From G963923955 sp963923955 (lineage in GTDB: Bacteria > Pseudomonadota > Gammaproteobacteria > Eutrophobiales > Eutrophobiaceae): a stretch of DNA of 64,000 nucleotides. The stretch spans positions 1,798,001 to 1,862,000 of the forward strand of contig OZ000552.1 of assembly GCA_963923955.1 (NCBI GenBank), written 5' to 3'. The position numbers were made by a program, and so were the translations under genes. Below the pieces are notes generated by a model. The model did no database searches. It was not told the origin of the DNA and worked only from the letters and a program-made list of their open reading frames with translations. Shown in pieces: positions 63,463 through 64,000 of this stretch (its first letter is position 1; every line of letters starts with the position of its first letter).

Positions 63463-64000
63463 TCAACGCGTGAGGATGCGGTGCAAGGTCTTGAAGATGA
63501 TCCCAAGGTCGTAGAGAAAGCTCTGCCTGCTGATGTATTCCATGTTCAGTTTTAATTTCTGCGGCATAATCTCCTGCACATAGGTCGCTTCCGGGTTGGG
63601 CGAGTGGGCGAGCAGTCTATCTTCGTCAATGTATTCCAGGCTGGCCAGATCAGTTAAGCCCGGACGCACCCGCAACACCTTTTTTTGCTCTTTGTTATGC
63701 AGGTCAAGGTAGCGCGGCACGAGAGGGCGCGGCCCGACCAGAGACATCTCGCCCTTCAGCACATTAAAAATCTGCGGCAATTCATCTAACTTGGTGTTAC
63801 GCAGAAAAAGCCCCACCCTGGTGATGCGTGGGTCTTGCTCGCCCAAGGTCATCTGCAAGCCCTTTTCTTCCGCATCCACGACCATCGTTCTGAACTTGAA
63901 TATGGAAAAGGGCGCGCCGTCCCGGCCTATGCGCAGCTGCCGGAAAAAGACAGGCCCTTTTGAATCCATCTTGATCAGCCCACCGATGAGCAGCCAGAGC
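63463..64000 (-). CDS. undecaprenyl-phosphate sugar transferase, partial at window edge
   Basis: Bacterial sugar transferase family (WcaJ/PglC/WbaP-type phosphoglycosyl transferase). The C-terminal catalytic domain is visible: MDSKGPVFFRQLRIGRDG, FSIFKFRTMV, LFLRNTKLDELPQIFNVLKG, EMSLVGPRPLVP and RVRPGLTDLAS. The reading frame is open to the edge (LWLLIGGLIKMDSKGPV), so the start lies beyond 64000. It transfers the first sugar phosphate of a repeat unit to the lipid carrier. The preceding 63170-63462 interval shows no supportable gene. Confidence 0.92.
   Translation of the reverse strand, partial: LWLLIGGLIKMDSKGPVFFRQLRIGRDGAPFSIFKFRTMVVDAEEKGLQMTLGEQDPRITRVGLFLRNTKLDELPQIFNVLKGEMSLVGPRPLVPRYLDLHNKEQKKVLRVRPGLTDLASLEYIDEDRLLAHSPNPEATYVQEIMPQKLKLNMEYISRQSFLYDLGIIFKTLHRILTR

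Overview
The window reads as chromosomal DNA of a moderately GC-rich gammaproteobacterium. Core genes resemble gammaproteobacterial ones (a Tas-like aldo-keto reductase, purB, a glg/mal set, btuB behind a cobalamin riboswitch). The genus cannot be fixed from sequence alone. Intergenic space is filled with short palindromic repeats built on ATTCC...GGAAT arms. Several surface-related genes carry very long mononucleotide G or C tracts inside the reading frame, as in phase-variable contingency genes.

Layout. 0.1-3 kb: Tas-like reductase, purB and a small conserved protein. 3.3-4.6 kb: three small coiled-coil proteins with a C-terminal membrane helix. 4.6-10.7 kb: a very large autotransporter-like adhesin with a 27-nt poly-C tract at its 5' end, RTX-like repeats, low-complexity linkers, and a beta-barrel cut off by frameshifts. 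10.9-19.8 kb (minus strand): a membrane-lipid operon (desaturase, FAD amine oxidase, DUF1365, cyclopropane synthase, DUF2878, DUF1295, DUF1475-like, secreted protein) preceded by an OmpR-type two-component system. The same 11-bp-spaced direct repeat lies upstream of both units. 19.8-22.7 kb: repeats, unassigned DNA, a phase-variable methyltransferase copy and another coiled-coil protein. 22.8-36.8 kb (minus strand): an alpha-glucan uptake locus (alpha-amylase, MalK, MalE, an extended MalF, MalG, a large outer-membrane barrel, and two glucodextranase-C-like secreted proteins). 37.4-48.8 kb: glycogen metabolism (malQ, glgX, glgB on minus; glgP, a ParB-like/USP-like protein and a phosphoesterase on plus). 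49.2-55.9 kb: a surface-polysaccharide region (sulfotransferase-like, O-antigen ligase-like, GT4 glycosyltransferase, flippase-like membrane protein). 56-58.8 kb: cobalamin riboswitch, btuB and the cobalamin adenosyltransferase. 59.4-64 kb: a band-7-like protein, a second inverted copy of the methyltransferase, a GT32-like glycosyltransferase, small proteins and the end of an undecaprenyl-phosphate sugar transferase.

The genes suggest a cell that imports and stores alpha-glucans, remodels its membrane lipids under two-component control, salvages B12, and switches its surface. At least five loci carry tracts of 15-27 identical bases, plus one shorter G10 tract. As read here the sulfotransferase is in frame (ON). 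The glycosyltransferase and both methyltransferase copies are out of frame (OFF), and the adhesin leader is out of frame. The two methyltransferase copies form a 1.05-kb inverted duplication 38 kb apart. Copy 1 carries the last codons of the glycosyltransferase that adjoins copy 2, which indicates the direction of copying.

Limits: tract lengths and single-base frameshifts may reflect assembly error in homopolymers. All family calls are by eye, without database searches.
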